DNA of 64,000 nt from Clostridia bacterium (lineage in GTDB: Bacteria; Bacillota; Clostridia; RGIG6154): positions 124,001 through 188,000 of the forward strand of contig JAFQRW010000011.1 in the NCBI GenBank assembly GCA_017409875.1, in the 5' to 3' direction. The notes under the pieces were generated by a model. The model was given only the letters and a program-made list of their open reading frames with translations. It did no database searches and was not told where the DNA came from. The number at the start of each line of letters is the position of its first letter. Position 1 is the first letter of the stretch. Made by a program: the position numbers and the translations under genes. Below are positions 27,192 to 35,181 of this stretch, in pieces.

Positions 27192-28232
27192 TTATATATC
27201 CTTTGATTTGTCAACAATATAATGCACATCTTTATTGCTACACAAAATATTGATGTTATCTCCCACAGCATAAGGTTTTGTGTCAAAGCTATGCATTCTT
27301 AAAACTGTGCCATTCTTTAAGATAACATTTGTGATGACAACCCCACCTTTTACCGACTGATCAATAACTGTGGCATTTATGCCATCGTCAGAAATTTTGA
27401 GACTTTCCGGACGTATAACTGCAAAAACTTCCTCGTTTTCTGACAAATTGAAATTTTGGATTAAAACACTAAAATCATATTGATTATCACCAATGTGTAA
27501 ACCTTTTAAAATATTAGGCTCCCCAATAAATTTTGCAGCAAACAAAGTCTTGGGAGTTTTATATATTTCATCAGGAGTTGCAATTTGTTCAATGGTTGCA
27601 TTGCTCATTAAAACAATGCGATCAGAAAGATTGAGTGCTTCATCCTGGTCATGTGTGATATATACAAAAGTAGTGTTTAATGTCATTTGAATTTTTTTCA
27701 GCTCTGTTTGCATTGATAATCTGAGTTTGTAATCAAGAGCGCCAAGCGGTTCATCTAAAAGCAAAACCTCCGGCTTCAAAACAATGGCTCTAGCTATCGC
27801 AACACGTTGCTTTTGTCCGCCGCTGAGTTGGGTAATTCTGCGATTTTCATAACCGGTTAACTTAACAAGTTCCAAAGCATCAGAAACTAAAGTTTTAATC
27901 TCATCTTTTTTGAATTTCTTAAGTTTTAATCCATAAGCAATATTTTCAAAAACATTCATATGCGGAAAAAGTGCAAAATTCTGAAAAACAGTATTTACAT
28001 TACGTTTTTCAGGTGGCAATTCCGAAATATTTATGTCATCTAAAAAAATCTGGCCGCTGTCAGGAGTCTCTAAACCTGCAATTATTCTAAGCAAAGTAGT
28101 TTTTCCACACCCCGATGGACCTAAAATTGTGATAAATTCACCTCTTTTAATATCGAGGTTAAAGTCACTAATTGCAGTGGTATTTCCAAATGTCTTTTTA
28201 ATATTTTTTATTGATAATATTGTCTCTTCCAA
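27192..28232 (-). CDS. potA: Spermidine/putrescine ABC transporter ATPase PotA
   Basis: A 346-aa cytoplasmic ATPase that energises the PotBC channel. Walker A GPSGCGKTT lies near residue 39, the Q-loop in NVNTVFQNFALFPHM, the signature is LSGGQKQRVAIARAI, Walker B LLLDEPLGALD, and the switch His is in YITHDQDEA. The C-terminal ~110 residues are a TOBE domain. It is the first gene of potABCD, behind a SigA-type promoter. Confidence 0.95.
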   Translation of the reverse strand: MEETILSIKNIKKTFGNTTAISDFNLDIKRGEFITILGPSGCGKTTLLRIIAGLETPDSGQIFLDDINISELPPEKRNVNTVFQNFALFPHMNVFENIAYGLKLKKFKKDEIKTLVSDALELVKLTGYENRRITQLSGGQKQRVAIARAIVLKPEVLLLDEPLGALDYKLRLSMQTELKKIQMTLNTTFVYITHDQDEALNLSDRIVLMSNATIEQIATPDEIYKTPKTLFAAKFIGEPNILKGLHIGDNQYDFSVLIQNFNLSENEEVFAVIRPESLKISDDGINATVIDQSVKGGVVITNVILKNGTVLRMHSFDTKPYAVGDNINILCSNKDVHYIVDKSKDI

Positions 28233-28287
28233 ATTATTTTACTTCCTTCGTATGTTTAGTAAGATACATTTATTACCTTGCAATCAT

Positions 28288-28316
28288 ATTTTATAATATT
28301 TTACCAAAAAAGTCAA
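28288..28316 (-). promoter_or_regulatory. SigA-type promoter of potABCD
   Basis: Read on the minus strand, TTGACT (28316-28311) and TAAAAT (28293-28288) are 17 bp apart. They lie 56 bp before the potA start. Confidence 0.6.
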
Positions 28317-28322
28317 TAAATA

Positions 28323-28358
28323 TAAAGGCAGATAGTGTAAAGCACTACCTGCTTAAAA
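28323..28358 (-). terminator. Terminator after the DMT permease gene
   Basis: A 10-bp stem, minus-strand GCAGGTAGTG / CACTATCTGC (28352-28343 and 28337-28328), has one G-T pair and a 5-nt loop. CTTTATATTTA follows. Confidence 0.65.
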
Positions 28359-28362
28359 ATGT

Positions 28363-29235
28363 TTAAATCTTCTTTTTGTTTACTTGTGCTAAAAGTATAC
28401 CTGCAAAAATTAACACGCATCCGGCATACCCACGAATTGTCATAGTTTCACCAAGTATCATTGCGCCTCCAATTGCACTGAACACCGCTTCAGTAGAGCA
28501 AATTATAGAAGCAAATTCAGGACTGACGCCTCGCTGTCCTAAAACTTGGAATGTATACGCAATTCCAACAGACATCACACCGCCATAAAGTATTGGTACG
28601 GCAGCATCGGCTATTTCATTAACTTTAGGGTTTTCAAAAACAAAAGCACAAGCAAGACTTAAAATTGCACACACTAAGAATTGACCCATAGAATATTTCA
28701 GCGGACTGATGTCTTCCACAAATTTATCAATCACAAGAATATGAGCTGCCCAAAAAAATGAACCTATAAAAACAATAAAGTCACCTAGATTTACAGACTC
28801 CGTGTCTGATATACTTAGAAAATATAACCCAACAACTGAAAGCGTAACACCAATCCAAGTTGCAAAACTTGCTTTTTTGCCAAAAAACATTCTGAAAACA
28901 GGAACCAAAACAATATACAAACTTGTTATAAAACCAGCTTTACCGGCACTTTGACCTATTTCTATACCTAATTGTTGTAAAGAAGAAGCCAAAAATAGTA
29001 TTGTGCCTGTGATAATAGATGCAACAGTAGTCTTTTTTAAACTAATGTAAGTCAACTTTTCTCTTTCAAACAATATAATAACAGGCAATAATGAAATTGT
29101 ACCCAAAACATATCTTACCCCGTTATATGTAAAACACCCTACATACTCCGTGCCAACACGCTGGGCTACAAAAGCAAATCCCCAGATAATTGCAGTTATT
29201 AATAAATAAATTGTAGACCTAACCTCTTTTGTCAT
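28363..29235 (-). CDS. EamA/DMT-superfamily transporter
   Basis: A 290-aa membrane protein with about ten membrane segments in two EamA repeats. Family blocks are IIWGFAFVAQRVG at the start, FTYNGVRYVLG, and a second repeat ending SPEFASIICSTEAVFSAIGGAMILGE. The substrate is unknown; such proteins export amino acids or other small metabolites. The ATG at 29235 follows AAGGTGG. It stands alone, with its own terminator. Confidence 0.85.
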   Translation of the reverse strand: MTKEVRSTIYLLITAIIWGFAFVAQRVGTEYVGCFTYNGVRYVLGTISLLPVIILFEREKLTYISLKKTTVASIITGTILFLASSLQQLGIEIGQSAGKAGFITSLYIVLVPVFRMFFGKKASFATWIGVTLSVVGLYFLSISDTESVNLGDFIVFIGSFFWAAHILVIDKFVEDISPLKYSMGQFLVCAILSLACAFVFENPKVNEIADAAVPILYGGVMSVGIAYTFQVLGQRGVSPEFASIICSTEAVFSAIGGAMILGETMTIRGYAGCVLIFAGILLAQVNKKKI

Positions 29236-29381
29236 TAGTACCACCTTAGTTAGTAATTTCCATAAAAGTTTAGCACATTCCGAATACAATGTCAAATTTT
29301 AGCTTGTAAATGAAAAGAAAGTCTAGATTTTTTTCTCAAAATATGATATTATATATATAGTATAATAAAGGAGATAAAAAA

Positions 29382-31751
29382 GTGGCTGGCAAAAAAAGAA
29401 AAAACAATAAGAAAAACAAAGTTGAAACTAACAGAAAAAGTATAATTCCTGAAATAATAGCTGTTGCATTTGTAGCAATCGCATTTTTTGTAATTGCTGC
29501 GATGTTCACCTCAAGCACAGGATACATCGGTGCTATAATTCGTGACATATTTTTAGGTCTGTTTTCTTTTTCTGCATTCTTTATTCCTTTTGTTGTGCTC
29601 GCTATTGGCACTAATTTGATAATTGAAAAACAAATCAAACGATACAGATACATATATGTAGCAGTTGGGGTTATGCTGCTTGTCATTTCTGCAATGTTTG
29701 AGTTTTTCTCCGGAATTGTTCATGAGAATGGTTTTTTTGAAACAGTTGGAGAGCTATATTTAAGTGGCAGCATTATCAGTGGCGGTGGAGTCTTTGGAGG
29801 ACTTATAAATATGGGACTTAGCGGCCTCATTGGTTCAACCGGAACTATGATTGTGTATATTGCGTGCTTGTTAATCTGTATTGTAGTAATCTTCAGAATT
29901 TCTCTTATTGACAATGCAGAAAAATGTGCTAAGGGTATAAAAAATGCTGCTGAACAACATATTAAGCAGCGCGAGATTGAACGTGAAGAAAAACGTGCGA
30001 AAAAAATACAGGCAATTAAAAACGCTCTTTCCGATGACGAAGATGAGGATGACAATCTCAATCCTAAAATTATCACAAATGATTATGACTATGATGAAAT
30101 AATTATTCCGGATGATGAGGACATCATTATTGGTCCTGATTCGCCAATAATCCCGGAAATAATTGATTCTCCGTACACTGATACAGTAATTGAGCCTGAT
30201 AATCAGGTCGCTTTAAATATTGACATGCCACTATCTCAAGAGCCAACTTATTATGAAAATGGCGATTATGAGTACATCGAAAACTACATATTCCCTTCTG
30301 TTGAAATGTTAAAACCTAACAAAAAAGGTAAAAAAGCAACTAAAGAAACTGATTTAATGAATAATGCAAGAAAACTTGTTGATACTCTCGACAGTTTTGG
30401 TGTTAAAGCTAAAATTCTCCAGGTTAGCAAAGGTCCAACTATCACCCGTTACGAATTACAACCGATGGCCGGTGTTAAAGTTAGTAAAATTGTTAATTTA
30501 GCTGATGATATTGCACTTAACTTAGCAGCACAGGGTGTAAGAATTGAAGCTCCTATTCCGGGGAAAGCCGCTATTGGAATTGAAGTACCGAATAATGATA
30601 TAGATATGGTGTCTATGCGAGAAGTTATTGATTGTGAAGAATTTCGTAATCATCCTTCAAAGCTTGCTGTTGCACTTGGTAAAGATATAAGTGGTTCCCC
30701 TATTATTATTGATCTTGCTAAAATGCCGCATCTTTTGATAGCTGGTGCTACCGGTTCAGGAAAAAGTGTTTGTATTAATTCAATAATAACAAGTATTATG
30801 TATAAAGCAAATCCCAATGAAGTAAAACTTTTACTTATTGACCCCAAAGTTGTTGAATTAAAGGTTTATGACGGTATTCCGCATCTTGATACACCGGTAG
30901 TAACTAAAGCTAAAAAAGCTGCCGGTGCACTTTCATGGGCAGTTACAGAGATGATGAAACGCTATGATATGTTTTCTGAAGCAAAAGTAAGAGATATTAA
31001 AGGCTATAATGTTTATGCGGCTGAGAATGGTTTAAGACAAATGCCACAGGTCGTTATAATAATCGACGAATTAGCTGACCTTATGATGGTCGCCCCAAAT
31101 GAAGTTGAAGACTCAATATGCCGTCTTGCTCAGCTCGCACGTGCAGCAGGAATGCACCTTGTAATTGCAACTCAAAGACCATCTGTAAACGTAATTACCG
31201 GTATTATAAAGGCAAATATTCCGTCCAGAATTGCTTTTGCGGTTTCTTCACAAGTAGACTCAAGAACAATTTTAGATATGGCAGGTGCTGAAAAACTGCT
31301 TGGCAGAGGTGATATGCTCTATCATCCGGTTGGCACATCAAAGCCAAAGCGTATACAAGGCGCGTTTGTTTCAGATTCTGAGGTTGAAAAGCTTGTAACT
31401 TTTGTTAAAAACAATGCCACCGCACATTACAACCATGATATTGATGAGCACATTGCAAAACACGAACAAACAGAAAGAGAAAAAACTGAAATAAATGATC
31501 CAGGCGACAACGACGAGCTTTTGCCAAAAGCGATTGATATTATTATGGAATTAGGACAAGCTTCAACTTCTATGATTCAGAGAAAACTAAGTGTGGGATA
31601 CGCAAGAGCCGGCAGAATAATGGATCAGATGGAAGAACGCGGAATTGTAGGACCATCTGAAGGAAGTAAACCGAGGCAGATTCTTCTTACAAAAGAGCAA
31701 TACTTGGAGTTAAAAGCAAGCGGTATTTTTGAAGAACCTAAAAAGTACTAA
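29382..31751 (+). CDS. ftsK: DNA translocase FtsK/SpoIIIE
   Basis: A 789-aa membrane-anchored DNA pump. About four or five N-terminal membrane segments (residues ~20-180) precede a coiled, acidic Asp/Glu-rich linker (~195-310). The motor has Walker [10 protein letters not shown] near residue 456, Walker [14 protein letters not shown] and [12 protein letters not shown]. The C-terminal winged-helix gamma domain ([23 protein letters not shown]) reads KOPS/SRS-type sequences. The GTG start follows AAAGGAG. In a spore-former it may move the chromosome into the forespore. Confidence 0.95.
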   Translation: MAGKKRKNNKKNKVETNRKSIIPEIIAVAFVAIAFFVIAAMFTSSTGYIGAIIRDIFLGLFSFSAFFIPFVVLAIGTNLIIEKQIKRYRYIYVAVGVMLLVISAMFEFFSGIVHENGFFETVGELYLSGSIISGGGVFGGLINMGLSGLIGSTGTMIVYIACLLICIVVIFRISLIDNAEKCAKGIKNAAEQHIKQREIEREEKRAKKIQAIKNALSDDEDEDDNLNPKIITNDYDYDEIIIPDDEDIIIGPDSPIIPEIIDSPYTDTVIEPDNQVALNIDMPLSQEPTYYENGDYEYIENYIFPSVEMLKPNKKGKKATKETDLMNNARKLVDTLDSFGVKAKILQVSKGPTITRYELQPMAGVKVSKIVNLADDIALNLAAQGVRIEAPIPGKAAIGIEVPNNDIDMVSMREVIDCEEFRNHPSKLAVALGKDISGSPIIIDLAKMPHLLIAGATGSGKSVCINSIITSIMYKANPNEVKLLLIDPKVVELKVYDGIPHLDTPVVTKAKKAAGALSWAVTEMMKRYDMFSEAKVRDIKGYNVYAAENGLRQMPQVVIIIDELADLMMVAPNEVEDSICRLAQLARAAGMHLVIATQRPSVNVITGIIKANIPSRIAFAVSSQVDSRTILDMAGAEKLLGRGDMLYHPVGTSKPKRIQGAFVSDSEVEKLVTFVKNNATAHYNHDIDEHIAKHEQTEREKTEINDPGDNDELLPKAIDIIMELGQASTSMIQRKLSVGYARAGRIMDQMEERGIVGPSEGSKPRQILLTKEQYLELKASGIFEEPKKY

Positions 31752-31783
31752 AAAGAGAGATGGCTAAAGCCATCTCTCTTTTT
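31750..31783 (+). terminator. Terminator after ftsK, shared with the 3' end of spoIVA
   Basis: A 15-bp stem runs AAAAAGAGAGATGGC / GCCATCTCTCTTTTT with loop TAAA. Arms are symmetric, so it can act for ftsK (+) and for spoIVA arriving from the minus strand. Confidence 0.85.
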
Positions 31784-32075
31784 ATAAAATTATGCAAATA
31801 AGTCCTCCGCTGCCTTCGTTAACAATTTTTTGCAAAGTTTCCTGAAGTCTAATCTGCGCATCATCAGGCATCCTGTACAACTTGTTATGCAGGCCTTCAT
31901 TGACAAGTTCATGCAAAGATTTCCCAAAAATATTTGTTTCCCATATCTTTTTTGTGTCAACTTCAAACTCCTGAAGTAAGTATTTAACCAAATCTTCAGA
32001 TTGCTTTTCTGTGCCAACTATTGGACTAACTTCAGTTTCTATATCCGCCCTTATCATATGTATATTATGTAGCAA
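31782..32075 (-). CDS. spoIVA: SpoIVA, C-terminal part (3' piece of interrupted gene)
   Basis: A 97-codon open frame matches the conserved C-terminus of stage IV sporulation protein A: IRADIETEVSPIVG, SEDLVKYLLQEFE, KIWETNIFGKSLHELV, LQETLQKIVNEGSGGLICIIL. It encodes the last 91 residues of SpoIVA (from Met400 of the restored protein) and lacks the ATPase domain. No promoter of its own is seen; the nominal UUG start lies in element sequence. It joins in frame to the 5' piece at 53893-55128 if the intervening DNA is removed at ATATGTATA. In SpoIVA this region is needed for coat basement assembly and SpoVM contact. Confidence 0.93.
   Translation of the reverse strand: MLHNIHMIRADIETEVSPIVGTEKQSEDLVKYLLQEFEVDTKKIWETNIFGKSLHELVNEGLHNKLYRMPDDAQIRLQETLQKIVNEGSGGLICIIL
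32056..32064 (+). repeat. Left 9-bp core of the spoIVA element (attachment site)
   Basis: ATATGTATA is identical and in the same orientation as 53930-53938. In spoIVA reading (minus) it covers Ile-His-Met codons. Element-side flank, after 3 nt: TGTAGCAAACCGAGGT (32068-32083). Confidence 0.88.
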
Positions 32076-32089
32076 ACCGAGGTGTTATA

Positions 32090-33742
32090 TTAAATAATAC
32101 TATAATTAATTTTTAGGTCACGCGCTTTCTTTGAATTAGCTCCTCTAGTTTTTAAAATAGTTCCTGTGGTATTTTCGTATGGCAAATATAAACGAATTTT
32201 TAACTCTATTTCAGTTTCCTCTCTGCCTTGACACACAATAATTTTATCCAGAAAAGAATCAATAAGATTTTTACTCATATTATCGCTAAAACAAAGTTCC
32301 TTTGATATATGCTCTTCCAACTCCCTGTTCCTGTCAATCTGGGCAATGTTTATTTTTTCTTCTGATTCAAGGTCTTTCTTCCTTTTATCAAGTTGGTCAA
32401 GCTGAGAATTAAGGGCATTATTTCGTTGCTCAAATTCTTCATTAGTAATCCTTGAATCCATTACCAAATCCAGAAGTTTTTCCTTTTTCGCATAAATAGC
32501 ACTTATTTCTTTTTCGATTTTATACATTGATTTTTTAATATCCAACCTATTGCCTTTGTACACCTCAATAAGCTCGTTTATAATTCCATGTTTATCCAAT
32601 AAGACACCTTTGTAAATTTCTTCCAAAACCGCATCAATTTCTTCTTTATAAACAAGCGGATTTCTGCATTTATTACCATTTCCGTACTCTTTACAAGTCC
32701 AAAGTTCCTTATTTCCGGATTTATACTTATATACAGTATGATAATAACAAGTGCCGTGCTCGCCACAAATAATCTTACCGGAGTAAAGATACTTATTCTG
32801 ATAACTTGTCTTATCATTGCTTGACATTTTTTCACTTCGTTCTTTGAGTTTGTGATTTGCCTTGTCCCACAGCCTTACAGATACAATAGGAGGCACAGTA
32901 AAATTATCTTCATAAAGAATCCAATCTTCTTCTGGGAGATATTTTATATCATCGTGCCTAAAATCGAGTTTATGAGTTTTATTTCCGCAGTAATACCCCT
33001 TATATTTGGGATTTTTCAAAATCCCACGTATAGTTGAAAAGGAAAACTCCTTACCATTAGTATTTTTGTACCCCAACTCTGATATAGCTTTTGCAATCTG
33101 TCTGATGCCCATATCACAATTTGCATAGAACTCAAAAATTTTCTTCACCATTTCGGCTTCTTTTGGAACTATAACAAGTTTTCCATTATCCTTTTGGTAT
33201 CCCCAGATGCTGTCGTTACCTAAAACAACTCCTTTTTCTATAGAACGTTTAAACCCAAAACTTACACGTTCAGAAACTTTTCGTGATTCATCCTGTGCCA
33301 TCCCGGACATAATGATAAGTCTGAGCTCACCGTCAGGCTCCAAGGTATTTAAGTTATCATTCACAAAAAAAACGCCGACACCATTTTTTAACAACTCTTG
33401 AGTGTATGTGAGGCTGTCTAAAGTGTTACGGGCAAATCTTGAAATTTCCTTTGTAAGTATTAAATCAAATTTTCGGAGCTTGGCGTCTTGTATCATTTTC
33501 AGGAACTCTTCCCTGTTTTTTACACTTGTAGCTGAAATCCCTTCATCGACGTAGCCACAAACCAATGTCCAGTTGACATTATCTTCTACCATTTTTTGAA
33601 AATATGCTTTTTGAGAAGCCAGAGAATGAAGTTGTGCATCTTTTTCAGTTGATACACGAGCATAATATACCACCCTTAAAGGAATGTCAGAAAGGCGTTT
33701 GCCATAGCGTGTCATTTGTTCTTTTATTGTGTAAATATCCAT
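32090..33742 (-). CDS. Large serine recombinase (candidate spoIVA-element excisionase/integrase)
   Basis: A 550-aa large serine recombinase. The N-terminal resolvase catalytic domain has nucleophile Ser31 in YYARVST, then GYVDEGISATS, LTKEISRFARN and the Arg-rich EISRFARNTLDS block. The Recombinase domain (~residues 195-300) contains GIRQIAKAISELGYK and STIRGILKNPKYKG. A zinc ribbon follows (IICGEHGTC, TCKEYGNGNKC), then a coiled coil (~395-480) with many Lys/Glu heptads. It ends 25 bp from the left core. It is coupled to a 53-aa ORF and driven by a SigE-like promoter. It probably catalyses integration and, in the mother cell, excision. Confidence 0.93.
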   Translation of the reverse strand: MDIYTIKEQMTRYGKRLSDIPLRVVYYARVSTEKDAQLHSLASQKAYFQKMVEDNVNWTLVCGYVDEGISATSVKNREEFLKMIQDAKLRKFDLILTKEISRFARNTLDSLTYTQELLKNGVGVFFVNDNLNTLEPDGELRLIIMSGMAQDESRKVSERVSFGFKRSIEKGVVLGNDSIWGYQKDNGKLVIVPKEAEMVKKIFEFYANCDMGIRQIAKAISELGYKNTNGKEFSFSTIRGILKNPKYKGYYCGNKTHKLDFRHDDIKYLPEEDWILYEDNFTVPPIVSVRLWDKANHKLKERSEKMSSNDKTSYQNKYLYSGKIICGEHGTCYYHTVYKYKSGNKELWTCKEYGNGNKCRNPLVYKEEIDAVLEEIYKGVLLDKHGIINELIEVYKGNRLDIKKSMYKIEKEISAIYAKKEKLLDLVMDSRITNEEFEQRNNALNSQLDQLDKRKKDLESEEKINIAQIDRNRELEEHISKELCFSDNMSKNLIDSFLDKIIVCQGREETEIELKIRLYLPYENTTGTILKTRGANSKKARDLKINYSII

Positions 33743-33744
33743 TT

Positions 33745-33906
33745 TTACCCCGCTTTGTTAATTAAAAAATCCTTTGCAAACATATACATTTCTTCGGTTA
33801 TTACTTTCTTGTCATAAAGTCTTTGGTTTACATAAATCTTTAGTTCAGTTTCAAATTTTTTCCGCCTTTCGGTATAAAAATCCTTTGCTTGTACATTTTT
33901 TGACAC
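33745..33906 (-). CDS. 53-aa basic protein coupled to the recombinase (candidate directionality factor)
   Basis: A GTG-initiated 53-aa ORF with AAGGTGG about 6 bp upstream; its TAA ends 2 bp before the recombinase ATG. The protein is highly charged (YTERRKKFE, YVNQRLYDKKVITEEMY) and probably helical; I recognise no family. Serine integrases need a recombination directionality factor to excise, and the SP-beta factor SprB is similarly small. Position and size make this the best RDF candidate, but similar small ORFs precede other clostridial recombinases, so the function is inference. Confidence 0.6.
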   Translation of the reverse strand: MSKNVQAKDFYTERRKKFETELKIYVNQRLYDKKVITEEMYMFAKDFLINKAG

Positions 33907-33936
33907 TACAATTCCACCTTTTTTAATATTTGTACA

Positions 33937-33965
33937 ATAGTATGTTTTTCAGTAATATTTTATAC
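33937..33965 (-). promoter_or_regulatory. SigE-like promoter of the 53-aa ORF and recombinase
   Basis: On the minus strand, -35 GTATAAA (33965-33959), a 14-bp spacer and -10 CATACTAT (33944-33937). The B. subtilis SigE consensus as I recall is KMATATT, 14-15 bp, CATACAMT. The start would lie about 25 bp before the GTG. Match is by eye. Confidence 0.55.
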
Positions 33966-34005
33966 CAACAAAAAAACGAGTTTAAGATAAGATCCAAACT
34001 CGTTT
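33966..34005 (-). terminator. Terminator at the end of the polysaccharide operon
   Basis: Inverted repeat AAACGAGTTT / AAACTCGTTT (minus-strand arms 34005-33996 and 33983-33974) with a 12-nt loop, followed by seven Ts on the minus strand. It separates the cargo from the recombinase unit. Confidence 0.85.
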
Positions 34006-34009
34006 ATAA

Positions 34010-35158
34010 CTATCTAAGATTAAGCCTTTTTCTCATTTCGCTTAAACTATCAACCTTTCCAGTTGAAATGGTCTGATTTTGTTTTAGCTCAACAAATGCA
34101 CTATCTTTGTTCGTAAAAATTATTCTAAACCACCTTACAATATGAAAAAACGGATACAAAACAGGTGCTCTGTCAAGGATTTTATAATATTTCTTCATTG
34201 CTTCATAAGGCATAAATACTCGATGGAAAAAGTATTTAAGTTTATTTTGTGAATGTTCATTTATTGCAACCCTGTTTTCCATTGTTCCGTATACTCCACC
34301 ACTTAAAATATACTGTTCCATCATTTTTGTGGTTTCATTATGAGGATATCCATTAGCCCAGACATTTGATAAATGTTCTAATTCCACTGCAAATTTTTCT
34401 AGGTCTGCTTCCTTTAATAATGGCAAAAGCTTCTTTGCGTCTAAATTAAGGTTGTTTTTTAAAAGCCAGATGTCAAAGATGGGTCTTATGCCACATCCAC
34501 CTCTTAAAAAATGATATGCAGCATGGGAAATAATGTGAAAATATAAAAATTCGTCGCTAAGTTGGTAGTGGTTTTCCTTATCCTCAACAGGACGCGCAAA
34601 GTCCCATACTCTTGAAAGCACTCTATTAAAAGCGTAACTACCACTTATTATGTTAAAATGTAGTTCTAAATGAACATCTCCCGGTGTATGCAGCAAAATA
34701 TCATGAGACTTTCGCTTGCCGTCACTTTTATAATTAAGCTTTTGGGTAAGTAATGCCACAATTTCTTCAACGCGTTCCTCTTGAACAAGAATATCTATAT
34801 CACAACTGTTTCTCATCCATTCTTCGGGATAATACTTGCGAATCACAGAACCTTTAAGCGGTAAAAACTTTATTTTTTCCTCTTCAAAGAATTTGCATAT
34901 TCTTTGATATTCGTAATTTTTCTGTTCGTACCTGTAAACGGCTAAAAGCATTGCTCTTGAAAACTTTTTACTTATTTCATCATTTCCAAGTTTCTGGTTT
35001 TTTGAAAGAGCAAAAGCAATGATATGGGCAATGTTGTGGGTTTCGGCAATTTTATAGATTTCTTCTAAGGTTTCATTATTTATGCTGTCTATGACTTCTT
35101 GTTGTTTCCCTGTTACTGCTGACCTTATCAGAGAAAGCATTAGTTCCACAGCCGTCAT
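34010..35158 (-). CDS. Nucleotidyltransferase family protein (NTP_transf_5-like)
   Basis: A 382-aa protein with the uncharacterised nucleotidyltransferase fold. The catalytic block is FLPLKGSVIRKYYPEEWMRNSCDIDILV, with the paired aspartates, followed by HDILLHTPGDVHLELHFN. Such proteins occur in many polysaccharide clusters, with unknown acceptor. It ends the cargo array before the terminator, 23 bp after the fucokinase-like gene. AAAGGAG precedes the start. Confidence 0.82.
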   Translation of the reverse strand: MTAVELMLSLIRSAVTGKQQEVIDSINNETLEEIYKIAETHNIAHIIAFALSKNQKLGNDEISKKFSRAMLLAVYRYEQKNYEYQRICKFFEEEKIKFLPLKGSVIRKYYPEEWMRNSCDIDILVQEERVEEIVALLTQKLNYKSDGKRKSHDILLHTPGDVHLELHFNIISGSYAFNRVLSRVWDFARPVEDKENHYQLSDEFLYFHIISHAAYHFLRGGCGIRPIFDIWLLKNNLNLDAKKLLPLLKEADLEKFAVELEHLSNVWANGYPHNETTKMMEQYILSGGVYGTMENRVAINEHSQNKLKYFFHRVFMPYEAMKKYYKILDRAPVLYPFFHIVRWFRIIFTNKDSAFVELKQNQTISTGKVDSLSEMRKRLNLR

Positions 35159-35181
35159 ATAAAAAATCTCCTTTAATTACT

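Noticed and set aside
31782-32075. A stand-alone small gene of 97 aa
   Set aside because: It is the SpoIVA C-terminus; no promoter or convincing ribosome site, and the first codons are element sequence.
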